Shown here piece by piece: positions 41,893 to 50,692 of a stretch of 64,000 nucleotides of DNA (position 1 is the stretch's first letter; every line of letters starts with the position of its first letter). The translations under genes were made by a program, and so were the position numbers. Under the pieces are notes generated by a model, which was not told the origin of the DNA, ran no database searches, and was given only the letters and a program-made list of their open reading frames with translations. The stretch is from positions 1 to 64,000 of the forward strand of contig NZ_QXEC01000004.1 in assembly GCF_003583405.1 (NCBI RefSeq), given 5' to 3'. This DNA is from Micromonospora radicis (GTDB taxonomy: Bacteria > Actinomycetota > Actinomycetes > Mycobacteriales > Micromonosporaceae).

Positions 41893-43212
41893 TCAGGGTT
41901 CGTCGTCGGGGGTGCGGGTGAAGACGAAGGTGGCGATGTCCAGCGCGACCGGACGGCCGGCGTCGTCACGTAGCACGGTGAGCACCTCGCCGTGCTCCTC
42001 GCCGCTGACACCCCGCCAACGGTCCGGGCCCTCCGGGGCGTACCGGCTGACCACGGTGTCGCGCAGCACCCCGACCAGTTCGCCGGTGTGCTCGTCCCAG
42101 CCGACGTCGAGCGGCGTGCCCATCCACCACCAGCGCCCGGTCAGCGGGGCCGGTTCGGCCGGTGGCGGCCGGTCGGCCGGGCGCCACGGGCGGGCCGCGA
42201 CGGGCTCGGTGTCCAGCACGTGGGCCAGGATCCGGTGGCCGAGTCCGCGGATGCTGCCGGTGCGGAAGCCGTACGAGTTGGCGTAGCTGACCACGCCGGT
42301 GCGGCTGGGCCGGTGCGTCGCCAGCCCGGCGACGTAACCGGGCATCGAACCGCCGTGCCCGACGTAGATCCGGTCCCCGTCCCGGTTGAGTTGGATGCCG
42401 AGGCCGCATCCACCCTGCCAGGTCTCGGGATCGGTGATGATCACGGGGGCGCACATCTCGGCGAGGGTGTCCGGGGCGAGCACGGCCGGGTCGGGGTCGG
42501 CGAGGAACGCCGCCCAGCGGGCCAGGTCCGTGACGGTGGACCAGAGCTGCCCGGCCGGGGCCATCGCCCGGGTGTCGGTACGCGGCTCCTCCCGCAACGT
42601 GCCGTGCCACGGGTGCACCACGTAGCCCGGGGCGTACGGTTCGGTGGCCGCGTACGTGGTGCGGTGCAGGTCCAGCGGCGCCAGGATCCGCTCGTGCAGC
42701 AGCTGCGGCCACGGCGTCCCGGTGATCCGTTCCAGTACGCCGCCGAGCAGCCCGTACGCCAGGTTCGAGTAGTGGAACGCGCGGTGCGGCGGGTACGCGA
42801 TCTTCGCGGTGGAGAAGCCGCGCAGCAGGGTGGGCAGGTCGACGCCCTCGCTGCGCTCCCACCACGGTCCGTCGGGTTCGCGTTGCAGGCCACCGGCGTG
42901 GCCGAGGAGCTGCCGCAGGGTGACCGGGCCGGCCGCGTCCGCCTCGGGCAGGTGCCGCCGCAGCGGGTCGTCCAGCGCCAGCCGGCCGGCGTCGCGTTGC
43001 TGCATGACCAGTACCGCGGTCATGGTCTTGGTGATCGAACCGAGCCGGTACTGCAGGTCGGCGTGCGGCCGTGGGTCGGTGCCGGCGGTGGCGAGGTGGG
43101 CCAGCTCGCCGTCGCGGACCACGCCCACGGCGAGTGACGGGACGTGGCCGGCGGACTGGACGTCGGCGACCATGGCGTCGATCTGCCGGGTGGTTTCGGG
43201 ACGTAGGGACAC
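41893..43212 (-). CDS. Serine hydrolase of the class C beta-lactamase / DD-peptidase family
   Basis: The protein has 439 residues. The active-site motifs are Ser59-x-x-Lys62 in LGSITKTM, Tyr148-Ser-Asn150 in FHYSNLAYG and His286-Gly-Gly in VGHGGSMPG. A C-terminal lipocalin-like extension (RWWWMGTPLDVGWDEHTGEL) follows. Members include esterases, DD-carboxypeptidases and beta-lactamases; the lack of a signal peptide argues for a cytoplasmic esterase or peptidase. GGGAGG lies 3 nt before the GTG. It is divergent from nfeD. The extension resembles that of aminopeptidase- or esterase-like members. Confidence 0.85.
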   Translation of the reverse strand: MSLRPETTRQIDAMVADVQSAGHVPSLAVGVVRDGELAHLATAGTDPRPHADLQYRLGSITKTMTAVLVMQQRDAGRLALDDPLRRHLPEADAAGPVTLRQLLGHAGGLQREPDGPWWERSEGVDLPTLLRGFSTAKIAYPPHRAFHYSNLAYGLLGGVLERITGTPWPQLLHERILAPLDLHRTTYAATEPYAPGYVVHPWHGTLREEPRTDTRAMAPAGQLWSTVTDLARWAAFLADPDPAVLAPDTLAEMCAPVIITDPETWQGGCGLGIQLNRDGDRIYVGHGGSMPGYVAGLATHRPSRTGVVSYANSYGFRTGSIRGLGHRILAHVLDTEPVAARPWRPADRPPPAEPAPLTGRWWWMGTPLDVGWDEHTGELVGVLRDTVVSRYAPEGPDRWRGVSGEEHGEVLTVLRDDAGRPVALDIATFVFTRTPDDEP

Positions 43213-43296
43213 GATCCTCCCTGGGGTAGGGTCTTGCCGAGAGCCTACGATCATGACAGTTCGATGACGCGTGCATTCCCATGTCACGATCGTGAT

Positions 43297-43767
43297 ATGG
43301 ATGCCGTGTTGTGGATCGTGCTGGGCGTGGTGCTGGCGGTCGCTGAGATCTTCACGGCGACGCTCTTTCTGATCATGTTCGCGGTGGGTGCGTTCGCCGC
43401 TGCCGGTGCCGCCGCGCTCGGTGCCCCGGTGGCGGTGCAGGCGGTGGTCTTCGCCGCCGTGTCGGCGCTGACCGTGCTCGCCGCGCGACCGGTCATCCAG
43501 CGGCACAAGCAGACGGCCATGGAGAGCGGCGACACCGCCTTCGGCATCGAGGCGATCGAGGGCTCGACGGCACTGGTGCTCGAGCGGGTCGACTCCGACC
43601 AGGGCATGGTGAAGATCGACGGCGAGGTGTGGAGTGCTCGCGCCTACGACGCCACCCAGGTTTTGGCACCCGGCGAACGGGTGCAGGTAATCCAGGTCAA
43701 GGGAGCGGTGGCTCTGGTCTGGCGGGATGTCGCGACGCCGGGCGAGCTACCCGAATCGGAAAGGTGA
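43297..43767 (+). CDS. NfeD-like membrane protein
   Basis: The protein has 156 residues. Two to three helices (LWIVLGVVLAVAEIFTATLFLIMFAVGAFAAAGAAAL, read in parts) are followed by an OB-fold domain (GIEAIEGSTALVLERVD, VKIDGEVWSARAYD, LAPGERVQVIQVKGAVALV), the NfeD1b plan. NfeD proteins work with SPFH partners in membrane microdomains, and the SPFH gene starts 4 bases after this stop. The same pair is Rv1487-Rv1488 in M. tuberculosis. No good ribosome binding site precedes the ATG. Confidence 0.9.
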   Translation: MDAVLWIVLGVVLAVAEIFTATLFLIMFAVGAFAAAGAAALGAPVAVQAVVFAAVSALTVLAARPVIQRHKQTAMESGDTAFGIEAIEGSTALVLERVDSDQGMVKIDGEVWSARAYDATQVLAPGERVQVIQVKGAVALVWRDVATPGELPESER

Positions 43768-43771
43768 ACGG

Positions 43772-44881
43772 ATGGAATTCGTGTTCCCCGTCCTGTTGAT
43801 AGGTGTTGCCCTGATCGCGGTGATCACCCTGGCCAAGGCGTTGCGGATCGTGCCGCAGCAGCGGCAGGACGTGGTGGAGCGACTCGGCCGGTACAAGCGC
43901 ACGCTGAACCCGGGCCTGAACCTGCTCGTACCGTTCATCGACTCGGTACGCACCAAGGTCGACATGCGTGAGCAGGTGGTCAGCTTCCCGCCGCAGCCGG
44001 TGATCACCTCGGACAACCTGGTCGTGTCGATCGACACCGTCCTCTACTTCAAGGTGGTGGACTCGGTCCGCGCCACCTACGAGATCTCCAACTTCCTCCA
44101 GGCGATCGAGCAGCTCACCGTCACCACGCTGCGGAACGTGATCGGCTCGCTGGACCTGGAGCGCGCGCTGACCAGCCGCGAGGAGATCAACCGGCACCTG
44201 TCCGGCGTGCTGGACGAGACCACCGGCCGGTGGGGCATCAAGGTGACCCGGGTCGAGATCAAGGCCATCGAGCCGCCGCCGAGCATCCGCGACTCGATGG
44301 AGAAGCAGATGCGCGCCGAGCGTGACCGCCGGGCCGCGATCCTGAACGCCGAGGGCCACAAGCAGTCGCAGATCCTCTCCGCCGAGGGTGAGAAGCAGGC
44401 CGCGGTGCTGCGCGCCGACGGTGACCGGCAGGCCCGCATCCTGCAGGCCGAGGGCCAGGCGAAGGCGATCCGGACCGTCTTCGACGCCATCCACCAGGCC
44501 AACCCGAGCCAGAAGGTGCTCGCCTACCAGTACCTTCAGGCGCTGCCGCAGATCGCCAACGGCACCGCCAACAAGGTGTGGATCGTGCCGGCGGAGCTGA
44601 CCAAGGCCCTGGAGGGCATGGGCGGCGCGTTGGGCGGGCTGAGCCAGATGGTCGGCGACGTGCCGAGCAAGGCGGCCTCCGACGACGCCAGCGCGGTCGA
44701 GCGCGAGGCCGCCGAGGCGGCACAGGCCGCCGCCGCGGCGGCGCAGGAGATCCACGACGAGGTACGCGTCGCCGAGGCGCAGGCCACGGGCGGGAAGGGC
44801 CCGCAGGGTCTGCCGGCGCCGGAGCCGGTCTCCCCGGCCAGCCTGCTCGCCGACCCGGCCGACCAGCGCGAGCGGGGCTGA
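43772..44881 (+). CDS. SPFH/band 7 (stomatin-like) membrane protein
   Basis: The protein has 369 residues. An N-terminal membrane helix (VFPVLLIGVALIAVITLAKA) is followed by the band 7 domain (LRIVPQQRQDVVERLGRYKR, INRHLSGVLDETTGRWGIKV), then a long helical segment with repeated AEG units (ILNAEGHKQSQILSAEGEKQ, LQAEGQAKAIR) characteristic of stomatins. An Ala-rich tail closes it. It oligomerises in membrane microdomains and may control a membrane protease; the partner is the adjacent NfeD protein. AAAGGTG lies 6 nt upstream and a hairpin terminator follows. Confidence 0.92.
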   Translation: MEFVFPVLLIGVALIAVITLAKALRIVPQQRQDVVERLGRYKRTLNPGLNLLVPFIDSVRTKVDMREQVVSFPPQPVITSDNLVVSIDTVLYFKVVDSVRATYEISNFLQAIEQLTVTTLRNVIGSLDLERALTSREEINRHLSGVLDETTGRWGIKVTRVEIKAIEPPPSIRDSMEKQMRAERDRRAAILNAEGHKQSQILSAEGEKQAAVLRADGDRQARILQAEGQAKAIRTVFDAIHQANPSQKVLAYQYLQALPQIANGTANKVWIVPAELTKALEGMGGALGGLSQMVGDVPSKAASDDASAVEREAAEAAQAAAAAAQEIHDEVRVAEAQATGGKGPQGLPAPEPVSPASLLADPADQRERG

Positions 44882-44888
44882 CCCACCA

Positions 44889-44920
44889 GCCGGCCGGGCT
44901 CCACCCGGCGCCCGGCCGGC
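44889..44920 (+). terminator. Hairpin terminator after the SPFH gene
   Basis: A perfect 10-bp stem (44889-44898 with 44911-44920, arm GCCGGCCGGG) encloses a 12-base loop, beginning 7 bases after the stop. GC-rich, no T-tract. Confidence 0.65.
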
Positions 44921-45042
44921 GCCCGTGGTCTTCCGCGGTGGAGTCCGCCATTGCGACGTAACGGCGCTGTCCGGCCGGGCTCGATCCCGTCGTTTCGGCG
45001 GAACGGGATCCGGTTCGGGTAAATGCGAGAATCGCTCATGAG

Positions 45043-45100
45043 GCGCCCCGGTGCCTGCCACGATCGGTCCTAGGGCCGGTCTGGCCAGGCATCGGGGCGC
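45043..45100 (+). promoter_or_regulatory. Leader hairpin before the membrane protein gene
   Basis: Arms 45043-45057 (GCGCCCCGGTGCCTG) and 45086-45100 pair at 14 of 15 positions around a 28-base loop, followed by TTTCGCG and, 48 bases later, the ATG at 45148. It could be an attenuator-like leader or a terminator from upstream. No known riboswitch pattern was recognised. Confidence 0.4.
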
Positions 45101-45147
45101 TTTCGCGCGTCCTGGGGCGTTGTCCGTGGACGAGCGAGGGGTGACCG

Positions 45148-45975
45148 ATGGAACCGCTGCGGCGCTTGTGGTCCACGCCGGAGATGCGGGGGGCACACGA
45201 CCCCGCCGGGCCGCTGGGCACCCGTCGTACCGGCGGCGGGTTCGGCGTGCTGCCCTTCGTCGACGAGCCCACACCACCCGGGCCCGCCACCAACGCCAGC
45301 TGGGCCTGGTCGCTGCGGCGGCTGGCCCGCGCCGCGGTCTGGCTGCTGCCGGCGTACGCGATCCTCTACGGCGCGGTGGCGATGGCCAGCGACGGCGGCG
45401 TCGGCAACGACCCGTATCCGGCCGACGGGCGGGCGCTGTACCTCATCGGTTGGGTGGCCGCGGTCTGGCTCGGCCTGCTGGCCCTGCTCGGTCTGACCGG
45501 CCTGCTCGCCGCCACCCGCAGCCGGCACCCGGCCGTCGCCGGGCTGCTGGTCAGCATCGCCGGCACGGTACTGATGCTGCCGTTCGCCGGGCTGGCCGAG
45601 CAGACCCCGGTCTTCGGCACCACCGCCCGTACGCTGGTGCTGGTCGGCGCCGCCTGCTACAGCGTGGGTTGGCTGCTCACCGGGTGGGCGGTGGCCCGTT
45701 CGGGCATGTTCAGCATCGGGGACGGCGCGATGCTGATGATCGCCAGTCCGCTGCTCGGGTTGGGCGGGGCGCTGATCGGCTCCCTGCAGACCTTCGGGGC
45801 GATCTTCGTACTGATCGCCGGCATCGGCATCTCCTACCGGTCCGGCCGGCTGATGCCCCGGGAGATCCTGCGCGACGCCACCAGCGCCAGCGTCGCCACC
45901 GCCGGTCCGCTCGGCCCGGCGGGACCGACCGGCCCGGTCGGCCCACCCGGTGCCGGCCCGCTCGGCGCCGCCTGA
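45148..45975 (+). CDS. Polytopic membrane protein, unknown function
   Basis: The protein has 275 residues. A roughly 55-residue soluble start (LRRLWSTPEMRGAHDPAGPL) precedes about six membrane helices, including YLIGWVAAVWLGLLALLGLT, AGLLVSIAGTVLMLPFAGLA and TLVLVGAACYSVGWLLTGWA. The C-terminus is a collagen-like Gly-Pro stretch (GPLGPAGPTGPVGPPGAGPL), low in complexity and probably disordered. No family was recognised. GAGGGGTGA precedes the ATG. The stop codon lies inside a four-copy 19-bp repeat, so the C-terminus may vary between strains. Confidence 0.75.
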   Translation: MEPLRRLWSTPEMRGAHDPAGPLGTRRTGGGFGVLPFVDEPTPPGPATNASWAWSLRRLARAAVWLLPAYAILYGAVAMASDGGVGNDPYPADGRALYLIGWVAAVWLGLLALLGLTGLLAATRSRHPAVAGLLVSIAGTVLMLPFAGLAEQTPVFGTTARTLVLVGAACYSVGWLLTGWAVARSGMFSIGDGAMLMIASPLLGLGGALIGSLQTFGAIFVLIAGIGISYRSGRLMPREILRDATSASVATAGPLGPAGPTGPVGPPGAGPLGAA

Positions 45976-46039
45976 ACGAGACGGCGCCGCCTGAACGAGA
46001 CGGCGCCGCCTGAACGAGACGGCGCCGCCTGAACCAGAC
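45964..46039. repeat. 19-bp tandem repeat spanning a stop codon, four units
   Basis: GGCGCCGCCTGAACGAGAC is repeated exactly at 45964, 45983 and 46002, and with one change at 46021. The first copy contains the stop TGA of the preceding gene. Because 19 is not divisible by three, the repeats cannot be read through as a repeated peptide. Confidence 0.9.
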
Positions 46040-46174
46040 CTGCCGCCCCGAGCCGGCCCCGGCCTCGCCGACCCCTCGCCGCTCGTCGTCCGAGCAGCGG
46101 CGCGGCTCACCGCTGGCATGGCCCCACCGAGCGCGGCCCGTCCACCCTGCGGGCCGCTTTCGGTGTGCCGACGG

Positions 46175-46249
46175 GCAACCCTGGTCGGAACCGGGCGGCC
46201 GCACCGGGACTGAACAGCCGCCACCGGGCGGTTTCCGACCAAGGTTCGC
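46175..46249. repeat. Imperfect palindromic element upstream of the PBP gene (class C)
   Basis: Arm 46175-46192 (GCAACCCTGGTCGGAACC) matches the reverse complement of 46230-46249 with one substitution and two single-base gaps; the interior is GC-rich and partly self-complementary. It lies about 110 bp upstream of the PBP start. The rest of 46040-46358 shows no gene or clear promoter. Confidence 0.5.
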
Positions 46250-46358
46250 TTTGGTGGGGCTGAGCAGCGGAAAGAGCGCTGGCAACTTGCCGTGAGTTGG
46301 CTGACAACCCGCCGGTGAGGGTGGTCGGAAGGTGGCTTTCGCGGCAATCCTGGTGACC

Positions 46359-48539
46359 ATGGCCACCCCTACGCCGCTGTCGCGGCTGCTAACCGTGCTG
46401 CTGACCGGCGTACTCGCCGGGTTGGTACTGGCGGTCGCCGCGCTGCCGGGCAATCTGCTGCTCGGCTTCGCCGCCCAGGCAGCGCTCGGCAACTACGCGG
46501 CGTTGCCGGACGCGCTGCGTACGCCGGCCACCCCGCAGCGCTCGTACCTCTACGCCAACGACGGCAAGACGTTGATCACCACGTTCTACGACGTGAACCG
46601 GACCGACGTGGAGCTGGCGGAGATCGCGCCGGTGATGCGGCAGGCGATCGTGGCCGCCGAGGACCGGCGCTTCTACGACCATGGCGGGGTGGACCTGCGC
46701 GGCATGCTGCGGGCGCTGGTCACCAACGTCAGCGAGGGCGGCACCGAGCAGGGTGGCTCCACGCTGACCATGCAGTACGTGCGCAACGTGCTCAAGACCG
46801 ACCCGAATCGCACCGCCGAGGAGCGGGACGCGGCCACCGCGCAGACCGTCGGGCGCAAGGTTCAGGAGATCCGGTACGCCAACGCACTGGAACAGCAGCT
46901 CAGCAAGGACGAGATCCTCAACCGCTACCTGAACATCGCGTACTTCGGGTCCGGGGCGTACGGCATCGCCGCCGCCAGTCAACGCTACTTCTCCAAGGCG
47001 CCGGCCGCGCTGACCCTCGCCGAGGCGGCGTTGCTCGCCGGTCTGGTGCAGGCGCCGGAGGCGTACAGCCCGATCGACGGTGACGCCGACGCGGCGCTGG
47101 CCCGGCGGGCGTACGTGTTGGATTCGATGGTCGCCACCGGGGCGGTCACCGCGGAGCAGGCGGCCCAGGCCAACGCCGAGAAGTTGGCGCTGCGCCCCAG
47201 CGAGCAGGCCAACGGCTGCGCCGCCACGGCCAGCGGCCGCGACGGGTGGGGCTTCTTCTGCGACTACCTGCGCCGGTGGTGGGTCGACCAGCCGGCGTTC
47301 GGCGACACCGTGGCCGAGCGCGAGCAGGCGCTGCGCCGGGGCGGCTACACCGTGGTCACCACCCTCGACCCGAAGCTGCAGAAGACCGCGCAGCAGCAGG
47401 CCACCGGCGTGTACGGCTACGACAACCCGCGGGCGCTGCCGATCGCCGCGGTCGAACCCGGCACCGGCCGGGTGCTCGCGATGGCGGTGAACCGGCACTA
47501 CAGCCTCGACGCCAACCCCGACGGCCAGGGCAACTATCCGAACACCGTGAACCCGTTGATCTCCGGTGGCGGCAGCGTCGCCGGCTACCAGGCGGGCTCG
47601 ACGTTCAAGCTGTTCACCATGCTCGCCGCGCTGGAGTCCGGCCGTACGCTGTCCACCGGCTTCGACGCGCCGAGCCGGCTGCCCACCCGGTACGCGGCCG
47701 GTAGCGACGACAGCGCCTGCAACGGGCAGTGGTGTCCGGCCAACGCCAACCCGCAGTGGATGGACGGCTACCGGATGATGTGGGACGGCTTCGGTCGCTC
47801 GGTCAACACGTACTTCGTCTGGCTCGCCGAGCAGGTCGGCCAGGACAAGGTGGTCGAGATGGCCCAGCGGCTGGGCATCACCTTCCGGGCCGAGGCGGAC
47901 GCGAACTTCGCCGAGAACAACGCCGCCAACTGGGGTGCCTTCACCCTCGGCGTGGCTGCCACCACGCCGCTGGACCTGGCCAACGCGTACGCGACCGTGG
48001 CGGCGGAGGGCACGTACTGCGCGCCGTTGCCGGTGGTGTCGGTGACCGCGCCCGACGGGCAGCGGTTGCCGGTCGGCGACCCGTCCTGCCGGCAGGTGCT
48101 GGACCCCGACGTGGCCCGCGCCGCCACCGACGCGGCCCGCTGCCCGGTGGGTCAGCAGTCCGCGTTCGGGCAGTGCAACGGTGGTACCGCCACGGCGGTG
48201 AACCGGATCCTCGACGGCCGCCCGGCGGCCGGCAAGACCGGTAGCTCCGAGAATGCCGCCACCGAGACCTTCGTCGGCTTCACCCCGCAGGTCGCGGTCG
48301 CCGGCATCGCCGCCAACCCGGACGACCCGACCGACCTGGTCGGCAGCGCCGTGCAGGCCCGGGTGATCGACGCGGTCGCCCGGATCATCGCCACTGCCGT
48401 CGACGGCCAGCCGGAGCAGGCGTTCACCGCGCCCAGCCGGGAGTTGGTGGGTACCCCCCGCCGCCCGGTCGAACGCGACCCCCGCACCACCGACAGCCCC
48501 CTGTCCGACCTCCGCCGCTGGTTCCAGAACCGCGGCTGA
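46359..48539 (+). CDS. Class A penicillin-binding protein (glycosyltransferase/transpeptidase)
   Basis: The protein has 726 residues. A membrane anchor (about 8-35) is followed by a GT51 domain with AAEDRRFYDHGGVD (catalytic Glu101), QGGSTLTMQYVRN and ILNRYLNIAYFG, and a transpeptidase domain with AGSTFK (Ser414), GRSVNTYF (Ser481) and AAGKTGSSE (Lys626). It polymerises lipid II and cross-links peptidoglycan. ATG was chosen; a GTG nine codons earlier is possible, and neither has a strong ribosome binding site. The domain carries extra Cys pairs (NGCAATAS, DSACNGQWC) fit for an exported protein. A palindromic element follows the stop. Confidence 0.93.
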   Translation: MATPTPLSRLLTVLLTGVLAGLVLAVAALPGNLLLGFAAQAALGNYAALPDALRTPATPQRSYLYANDGKTLITTFYDVNRTDVELAEIAPVMRQAIVAAEDRRFYDHGGVDLRGMLRALVTNVSEGGTEQGGSTLTMQYVRNVLKTDPNRTAEERDAATAQTVGRKVQEIRYANALEQQLSKDEILNRYLNIAYFGSGAYGIAAASQRYFSKAPAALTLAEAALLAGLVQAPEAYSPIDGDADAALARRAYVLDSMVATGAVTAEQAAQANAEKLALRPSEQANGCAATASGRDGWGFFCDYLRRWWVDQPAFGDTVAEREQALRRGGYTVVTTLDPKLQKTAQQQATGVYGYDNPRALPIAAVEPGTGRVLAMAVNRHYSLDANPDGQGNYPNTVNPLISGGGSVAGYQAGSTFKLFTMLAALESGRTLSTGFDAPSRLPTRYAAGSDDSACNGQWCPANANPQWMDGYRMMWDGFGRSVNTYFVWLAEQVGQDKVVEMAQRLGITFRAEADANFAENNAANWGAFTLGVAATTPLDLANAYATVAAEGTYCAPLPVVSVTAPDGQRLPVGDPSCRQVLDPDVARAATDAARCPVGQQSAFGQCNGGTATAVNRILDGRPAAGKTGSSENAATETFVGFTPQVAVAGIAANPDDPTDLVGSAVQARVIDAVARIIATAVDGQPEQAFTAPSRELVGTPRRPVERDPRTTDSPLSDLRRWFQNRG

Positions 48540-48556
48540 CCCCGCCGCCTTCGCCC

Positions 48557-48619
48557 CGTTGATCATGAGGTTAGCGGCACTGGCGGCGATCATCTTCGCC
48601 GCCAACCTCATGATCAACG
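48557..48619. repeat. Palindromic element class D, copy 1
   Basis: Arms 48557-48578 and 48598-48619 match at 21 of 22 positions (outer arm CGTTGATCATGAGGTTAGCG). It starts 18 bases after the PBP stop and lies between convergent genes. Two more copies are at 56901 and 59849. Confidence 0.9.
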
Positions 48620-48623
48620 GTGC

Positions 48624-48685
48624 GGAGGTGGGCGGAGGCGGGGTGGGGGTGGGTGGAGGTGGGCGGAGGCGGGGTGGGGGTGGGT
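48624..48685. repeat. 31-bp tandem duplication next to the palindrome
   Basis: GGAGGTGGGCGGAGGCGGGG and its continuation occur at 48624-48654 and again at 48655-48685. The second copy ends at the stop codon of the minus-strand gene. The DNA is strongly G-rich on one strand. Confidence 0.8.
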
Positions 48686-50532
48686 TAGCGGCGGGGGCGG
48701 TAGGTGGCTACTGCGGAGGGGAGACCGCGGCGGATGATGCCGGCCCAGTCGGTGTCGCCGCGCAGGACCGCGGCGGCGGTCTTGCGGGCCTGCTCGGCGG
48801 TGAAGTGCGGCGGCATCATCAGCTCGGCGGGATCGACCAGGGCGTTGATCACCGTGGGGCGGTCGGCCCGGAGGGCGCGGTCCCAGGCGTCGGCCACCTG
48901 ATCCGGGTGGTCCACCAGTTCACCGCGCAGCCCGAGTACGTCGGCCCACCGCTCGTAGGCGATGTCGGGTAGCTGCTGGCTGTCGGGGAACATCGGGGTG
49001 CCCTCGGTGGAACGCTGTTCCCAGCTGACGAACGCCAGATCCCGGTTGTTGAGCACCAGCACCACGAACCGGGGATCGGCCCAGCCCCGCCAGTACTTCG
49101 CCACCGTGATCAACTCGTTGACCCCGTTCATCTGCATCGCCCCGTCGCCGATCAGCGCGACCAGCGGGCGGTCGGGGTGCGCGAACTTGGCCGCCAGCGC
49201 GTACGGCATGGCTCCGCCCATGGACAGCAGGGTGCCCGACAGGCTGGCCAGCATCCCCGGACGGACCTTGATGTGCCGGGCGTACCAGGCGGTGGTGGTG
49301 CCGCAGTCCACGGCGAGCATCGCGTCGTCGGGCAGCCGCTCGCTGAGGCTGGCGAAGAGCAGCTGCGGGTTGACCGGGTCGGCGTCCTGTTCGGCCAGCT
49401 CGCGTTGCGACTGCCGCCACGCGGCGGTGGCACCGGCGATGGTCTGCCGCCAACGGGTCGGGCCCGGCCCGGGCCCCAGCTCGCGCAGCAGCGCCCGCAG
49501 GGTCGGCGCGGCGTCGCCGGTCAGGTTCACCTCGGTCGGGTACCGCAGGCCCAGTTGGGTGCCGTCGTGGTCGATCTGCACCGCCCGAGCCTGGCCGGGC
49601 GGCGGGTAGAACTCCGAGTACGGCATGTTGCTGCCCACGATCAGCAGCCGGTCGCACTGGTTCATCAGCTGCCAACTGGGTCGGGTACCGAGCAGCCCGA
49701 TGGCGCCGGTCACCCACGGCTCCCGGTGGTCGACCACGGTGAACCCGAGCAGCGCCGTGGCCACGCCCGCGCCGAGCCGGTGGGCCACCTCGCGTACCTC
49801 GTTCTCGGCGCCGATCGCGCCCTGGCCGACCAGCATGGCGACCCGCTCGCCGCCGCGCAGTACCTCGGCGGCCTGGCGTACGTCGGCCTCCGGCGGCACG
49901 GTCGGACCGCTGCTCGGCACGCTGCTGGTGTGGTAGTAGCCGTGCGCGTGCGGCGGGTTCGGCATCGCGGCCAGGTCCTGCACGTCCAGGGGGAGGACCA
50001 GGGCGGTCACGGTACGCCGGGCCAACGCCGTCCGGCACGCCCGGTCGACCAGGTGCCGCACCTGGGACGGGTGGTCCAGCTGGGCGAGGAACGCCGCCGC
50101 CACGTCCTTGTAGAGGGCGAGCAGATCCACCTCCTGGTAGTAGCCACCCCCCTCGGCGGTCAACGCGGTGTGCCCGACCAGGGCCACCACCGGCTGGTGG
50201 TCGAGCTTGGCGTCGTAGAGGCCGTTGAGCACGTGGATGGCACCCGGCCCGCTGGTGACCAGTACCGCGCCGAGCGGCCCGCCGCCGTACTTGACGTGCG
50301 CCGACGCGGCGAAGCCGGCGGTCTCCTCGTGGCGTACCTGGACGAACTGCGCCTGCTCGTGGGTGCGTTGCAGGGCGGAGGTCATCCCGTTGATGCCGTC
50401 GCCCGGGTAGCCGAAGTAGCGGCGGACACCCCAGCAGGCCAGCCGTTGCACGACGTGGTCCGCGACCGTGGCGTCGCGGGGCAGGGGCCACGGGTCGGCC
50501 GGTACGAAACTGCCGGGCTGGTCTGCGCTCAC
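48685..50532 (-). CDS. Thiamine-diphosphate enzyme, pyruvate oxidase/dehydrogenase (PoxB) type
   Basis: The protein has 615 residues. N-terminal ThDP-PYR domain with the activating Glu in VRHEETAGFAA, a middle FAD/nucleotide-type domain (VAMLVGQGAIGAENEVREVA), and a C-terminal PP domain with IGDGAMQMNGVNE and VVLVLNN, which bind Mg and diphosphate. It resembles pyruvate oxidase or quinone-dependent pyruvate dehydrogenase; acetolactate synthase is less likely because regulatory subunits are absent nearby. AAAGG lies 8-9 nt before the GTG. Its gene converges on the PBP gene across the palindromic element. Confidence 0.85.
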   Translation of the reverse strand: MSADQPGSFVPADPWPLPRDATVADHVVQRLACWGVRRYFGYPGDGINGMTSALQRTHEQAQFVQVRHEETAGFAASAHVKYGGGPLGAVLVTSGPGAIHVLNGLYDAKLDHQPVVALVGHTALTAEGGGYYQEVDLLALYKDVAAAFLAQLDHPSQVRHLVDRACRTALARRTVTALVLPLDVQDLAAMPNPPHAHGYYHTSSVPSSGPTVPPEADVRQAAEVLRGGERVAMLVGQGAIGAENEVREVAHRLGAGVATALLGFTVVDHREPWVTGAIGLLGTRPSWQLMNQCDRLLIVGSNMPYSEFYPPPGQARAVQIDHDGTQLGLRYPTEVNLTGDAAPTLRALLRELGPGPGPTRWRQTIAGATAAWRQSQRELAEQDADPVNPQLLFASLSERLPDDAMLAVDCGTTTAWYARHIKVRPGMLASLSGTLLSMGGAMPYALAAKFAHPDRPLVALIGDGAMQMNGVNELITVAKYWRGWADPRFVVLVLNNRDLAFVSWEQRSTEGTPMFPDSQQLPDIAYERWADVLGLRGELVDHPDQVADAWDRALRADRPTVINALVDPAELMMPPHFTAEQARKTAAAVLRGDTDWAGIIRRGLPSAVATYRPRR

Positions 50533-50692
50533 CTGGATCGCCTTTCCGGGTCGGGCCGCCGAACGGTCGGGCCGCCGAACGAGCGTGGCCCGACTTCCCG
50601 TTCCCACCCGGACAAAACCCCGGTACGCGGGACGTCAGTCGAGTCGCGGTGCGGCTGGTCAGGCTGGCCGGGACGATGACTAGAGTTGCCGC

